Shown one piece after another: positions 6,411 through 8,645 of a DNA stretch of 8,645 bases. The stretch covers positions 1-8,645 of the forward strand of contig JAPLKY010000135.1 of NCBI GenBank assembly GCA_026387805.1. The letters run 5' to 3'. Positions within the stretch are counted from its first letter, which is position 1. The number at the start of each line of letters is the position of its first letter. The translations under genes and the position numbers were made by a program. Origin of the DNA: Candidatus Krumholzibacteriia bacterium (GTDB lineage Bacteria > Krumholzibacteriota > Krumholzibacteriia > Krumholzibacteriales > Krumholzibacteriaceae). The notes under the pieces are model-generated. The model had not been told where the DNA came from and did no database searches. It saw nothing but the letters and a program-made list of their open reading frames with translations.

Positions 6411-6437
6411 TTGACTCCCGGGTAGGAACTGTTAAAT
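6411..6437 (+). promoter_or_regulatory. Candidate promoter of the repressor-sensor operon
   Basis: TTGACT (6411-6416) is a five-of-six match to the -35 consensus. A possible -10, TTAAAT (6432-6437), follows after 15 bases; the spacing is short and other AT-rich hexamers in the same palindrome could serve. Whichever is used, the -10 lies inside the first palindromic operator (6431-6444), so a bound repressor would block polymerase, as in autoregulated BlaI/MecI operons. The leader would be about 115 nt. Confidence 0.45.
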
Positions 6438-6444
6438 ATTTAAC
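6431..6444. promoter_or_regulatory. Palindromic operator 1, candidate binding site of the BlaI-like repressor
   Basis: GTTAAATATTTAAC is a perfect 14-bp palindrome with half-site GTTAAA. It lies between the divergent esterase and repressor genes and overlaps the likely -10 of the repressor operon. BlaI/MecI repressors bind short dyads in exactly this setting, though the classical half-site is TACA/TGTA, so the sequence here is different. Confidence 0.7.
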
Positions 6445-6453
6445 ATGCGAGAT

Positions 6454-6469
6454 GTTTAACATGTTAAAC
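6454..6469. promoter_or_regulatory. Palindromic operator 2, candidate binding site of the BlaI-like repressor
   Basis: GTTTAACATGTTAAAC is a perfect 16-bp palindrome. It shares the GTTAAA/TTTAAC half-site with operator 1, and TTTAACATG occurs in both copies (6439-6447 and 6455-6463). The centres are 24 bp apart, a little over two helical turns, so two dimers could bind near the same face of the DNA. It lies just downstream of the predicted start of the repressor operon. Confidence 0.7.
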
Positions 6470-6560
6470 GCACCGCAATCGCGTCAGGTTCTTCGGTAGC
6501 AACGCGTTGCGGCGTTCCAGGCAGCAGTCCGCCGGCGGCAGGTATGTGCAGGAGGTTACC

Positions 6561-6962
6561 GTGGACAAGAATGTCGAAAAGACGGATCTAAAAGAGCTCA
6601 CTCGCAGGGAACGTCAGATCATGGAGATTGTATACCAGCTTGGGAGGGCTACGGCGATCGAGGTTATGGCGAATCTGCCGGGGAGGCCCGCCAACGCGAC
6701 AGTTCGGACGATGCTCAACGTTCTCGAGGAAAAGGGATATCTGCGGCACGAAACGGAAAAAGGGAAATTCATTTACATCCCGACCATTCCGCTTGCGAGC
6801 GCGAGGAAAACCGCGCTCGACAACGTGCTCAAGACCTTTTTCAAGGGCGCCGAGGCGTCGGCCGTGATCTCCATTCTCACGAAGGCTGACGCAAATCTGA
6901 CGGAAGAGGAACGCAAGCGAATCCTCGAGATCATCGAGGAATCGCGAAAGGGCGGGCGATAA
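6561..6962 (+). CDS. BlaI/MecI/CopY-family winged-helix repressor
   Basis: The protein is 133 residues starting at GTG 6561, chosen because AGGAGG (6550-6555) lies 5 nt before it and the family's N-terminus begins here; an in-frame ATG at 6507 would add 18 unrelated residues. Residues 11-72 are the winged helix: LTRRERQIMEIVYQLG, then ATAIEVMANLPG, the recognition helix NATVRTMLNVLEEKGYL (45-61), and the wing HETEKGKFIYIP. Residues 76-133 are the dimerisation part (SARKTALDNVLKTFFKG, AVISILTKAD, LTEEERKRILEIIEE). Length matches the family (120-135). Such proteins bind as dimers to dyads and leave when cleaved, directly or indirectly, after activation of a partner M56 protease. That partner is encoded 1 nt downstream, so the two genes are translationally coupled. 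Likely targets are the two palindromes at 6431-6469, giving autorepression and probable control of the esterase. Confidence 0.93.
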   Translation: MDKNVEKTDLKELTRRERQIMEIVYQLGRATAIEVMANLPGRPANATVRTMLNVLEEKGYLRHETEKGKFIYIPTIPLASARKTALDNVLKTFFKGAEASAVISILTKADANLTEEERKRILEIIEESRKGGR

Positions 6963-6963
6963 C

Positions 6964-8592
6964 ATGAACGCGGGCTTAGGCGGTTGGCTTGCGGGGGTCC
7001 CCTGGGCCGGAATTCTTGGTCTCGTGCTCGACGTCTCGATCAAGGCGGCGCTCGTGTGCGCGATAGCGGGGATTGCGACCCTGCTGATGCGCGGGGCGTC
7101 CGCGAACGCGAGAAGCATGGTCTGGGTGTTCACCCTCGTCGTTCTTCTGGCGCTGCCGCTCGCGCAGCTTATCTCCCCGATCTGGAATCTTCCGGTCATA
7201 CCCGAGGTGGGCAGCTGGTTCGCTCAGGGCGTCGGGACCGAAGCGCTCGTCGTTCCCGGAGAGAAATCGATCGACGCACAGGACGGTATCGGAGTCGCGA
7301 CGCAAAGCCGTGCCGCATCGGCGTCGGGACCGGCGTTCCTCGCGGAGGGGTGGCACGCATGGGCGATCCTCGCGTGGCTTGTCGGTGCGGCCCTCACGCT
7401 GTGCTGGCTTGCCGTGCGTACCGCGCTCGGGCGCAAGATTCTCGCCCGGTGCACGGCGGCTGACGAGGAATGGGCGGATCTCCTCGAGGAAAGCGCCGCC
7501 AGGCTCGGCCTGGACCGGCATGTTCGTCTTTTCGAGTCGTGCGAGATAGGAGCCGCGGTAACCGTGGGAGCGATCAATCCGGCGATAGTTGTCCCGGCCG
7601 GCTCGGCGGAGTGGCCCGCCGCGAAGCGCCGGTACATACTGTCCCACGAGCTTGCCCACATCAAGCGGCGGGACGGTCTCGTTGAGGTGCTTGCGATCGT
7701 CGTCAAGAGCATCTACTGGTTCAATCCTCTCGTTTGGCTGGCGGTGAAAGCGGCGAGGGTCGAACGGGAACGCGATTGCGACGACGCGGTGCTCAACGCC
7801 GGCGCCAGGCCTTCGGACTACGCGATGTTCCTGATGGACATCGCGGCGGATCTGGGCAACCCCCGCGGGCCGGTCTGGCAGCTATCGACAATATCCCAGG
7901 GCTCGAATCTCAAGGAGCGGATCATGTGCATTCTCGACCCGAAGATTGACAGGAACAGAAACCGACGCAGAGCCGGTATCGTTTCATGCGCTATCGTTGC
8001 ATCGATCATCGTCCCGCTTTCAATATCGGGCGTATGGCAGACGCAGGCGCAGGCGCAGGAGAAGTGCGACAAGGCGAAGAAGGAGACCCAGCTCAAAGAG
8101 AAAGAAATGAAGCTCAAGAAAGAGATGTCGGGCGTGAGCTCGAAAGAGAAGATCGAGATGTCGTGGAAGAAGATCTCGCAGAGCGAGAACTCCGCGGCGG
8201 TGCTCATTCACGACGCGATCGAGGAAAAGGGCGTCGATGCCGCCGAGAAGGTCGCCATGAAGCTGATGCAGGCGGAGGACGGCGAAGTCTACTTCAAGGA
8301 AGGCGAGTTCAATACGCTCGGCTACTACTACCTGTACGGGAAGAAGCTGGACGAGGCGATCGCGATCTTCAAGCTCAACGTCAAGATGAACCCCGAGTCG
8401 TGGAACGTCTACGACAGCCTCGGGGAGGCGTTCTTCGCGGCCGGCAAATGCGAGAAGGCCCGTGCGCTCTACGAGAAGTCTCTTGCACTGAATCCGGAAA
8501 GCGAGAGCGGTAAGAAGATGCTCGCCAAGATCGACGAGAAGTGCAGCCTGGTCAAGGTCCACGAGAGCGGCGAAGAGGACGATAACGAATAG
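6964..8592 (+). CDS. BlaR1/MecR1-like M56 membrane metalloprotease with C-terminal coiled-coil and TPR sensor region
   Basis: The protein is 542 residues and starts 1 nt after the repressor's stop codon. Predicted membrane segments are about 14-42, 53-75, 132-155 and 336-357, with a hydrophobic stretch at 240-258. The gluzincin motif HELAH (H228, E229, H232) lies in YILSHELAHIKRRDGL and the probable third zinc ligand is E269 in ERERDCDDAVL, the standard M56 arrangement. After the last membrane segment, BlaR1 and MecR1 carry a penicillin-binding domain of about 250 residues with SxxK; here there is none. Instead residues 366-405 are a Lys/Glu-rich, probably coiled-coil helix and residues 410-525 form TPR-like helices (TLGYYYLYGKKLDEAIAIF, DSLGEAFFAAGK, ALNPESESGKK), ending in an acidic tail. 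The tail should face the periplasm. The basic-hydrophobic segment 331-364 ending TQAQAQ also looks like a cleavable signal peptide. Expected role: sense a non-beta-lactam cue and trigger inactivation of the repressor. Confidence 0.88.
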   Translation: MNAGLGGWLAGVPWAGILGLVLDVSIKAALVCAIAGIATLLMRGASANARSMVWVFTLVVLLALPLAQLISPIWNLPVIPEVGSWFAQGVGTEALVVPGEKSIDAQDGIGVATQSRAASASGPAFLAEGWHAWAILAWLVGAALTLCWLAVRTALGRKILARCTAADEEWADLLEESAARLGLDRHVRLFESCEIGAAVTVGAINPAIVVPAGSAEWPAAKRRYILSHELAHIKRRDGLVEVLAIVVKSIYWFNPLVWLAVKAARVERERDCDDAVLNAGARPSDYAMFLMDIAADLGNPRGPVWQLSTISQGSNLKERIMCILDPKIDRNRNRRRAGIVSCAIVASIIVPLSISGVWQTQAQAQEKCDKAKKETQLKEKEMKLKKEMSGVSSKEKIEMSWKKISQSENSAAVLIHDAIEEKGVDAAEKVAMKLMQAEDGEVYFKEGEFNTLGYYYLYGKKLDEAIAIFKLNVKMNPESWNVYDSLGEAFFAAGKCEKARALYEKSLALNPESESGKKMLAKIDEKCSLVKVHESGEEDDNE

Positions 8593-8645
8593 CACAGGTT
8601 CGAGCGGCAGCGAACGAATGGAGAAACGAAGCGGCCTCCCTATCC

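Noticed and set aside
6307..6462. N-terminal extension of the esterase to an ATG at 6462
   Set aside because: It would start in the middle of a perfect palindromic operator, run through the predicted promoter, and bury the signal peptide 52 residues inside the protein.
6431..8592. Beta-lactam resistance operon in the classical sense (blaI-blaR1 with a beta-lactamase)
   Set aside because: The sensor has no penicillin-binding domain, the divergent gene is an alpha/beta-hydrolase esterase, and the serine hydrolase of beta-lactamase fold lies further away behind its own promoter without the operator palindromes.
8618..8645. Possible start of another plus-strand gene (ATG at 8618) after the sensor
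   Set aside because: No ribosome binding site precedes it and only nine codons are visible before the window ends; it may instead be the beginning of a terminator region.

Overview
This is a GC-rich bacterial window. The proteins look Gram-negative: Sec signal peptides, a predicted outer-membrane beta-barrel ending in Phe, and a periplasmic di-heme peroxidase. The C-terminal TPR modules on an esterase and on an M56 sensor, and the serine hydrolase with an NTF2-like front domain, are common in the FCB superphylum and in Gemmatimonadota- or Acidobacteriota-like lineages. That placement is an inference; there is no rRNA or other marker here.

Left part, all on the minus strand. Reading from right to left there is a di-heme cytochrome c peroxidase/MauG-family gene (1476-2552), followed after 13 nt by a secreted monoheme cytochrome fused to a predicted porin barrel (164-1462). 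Its mature N-terminus closely resembles the Cyc2 type. The two form a tight operon and suggest electron traffic between the outer membrane and a periplasmic peroxidase. A stem-loop follows, then the first 30 codons of another gene that leaves the window (1-90).

Middle, also on the minus strand. A secreted serine-beta-lactamase-fold hydrolase with an N-terminal NTF2-like domain (2634-4037) has its own promoter with a perfect TATAAT. Upstream is a small unrecognised protein (4213-4662). It is preceded by a gene-free stretch of about 440 bases that contains a strong promoter (TTGACA/TATACT), a leader of roughly 220 nt with a possible leaderless 24-codon ORF, a GC-rich hairpin next to the ribosome binding site, and the terminator hairpin of the next gene.

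Right part, a divergent regulatory locus. A secreted Fes/IroE-like esterase with a C-terminal TPR (5101-6306, minus) faces a BlaI/MecI-family repressor (6561-6962, plus). The repressor is followed after 1 nt by a BlaR1/MecR1-like M56 metalloprotease (6964-8592, plus). The sensor lacks the usual penicillin-binding domain; after its last membrane segment it has a charged, probably coiled-coil helix and a TPR module. That TPR is alignable without gaps to the TPR at the end of the divergent esterase (25 of 64 positions identical by eye). The intergenic region holds two perfect palindromes (6431-6444 and 6454-6469), the obvious candidate operators. The best reading is a two-component BlaI/BlaR-like circuit that senses something other than a beta-lactam and controls itself and probably the esterase. 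This is the most interesting part of the window.
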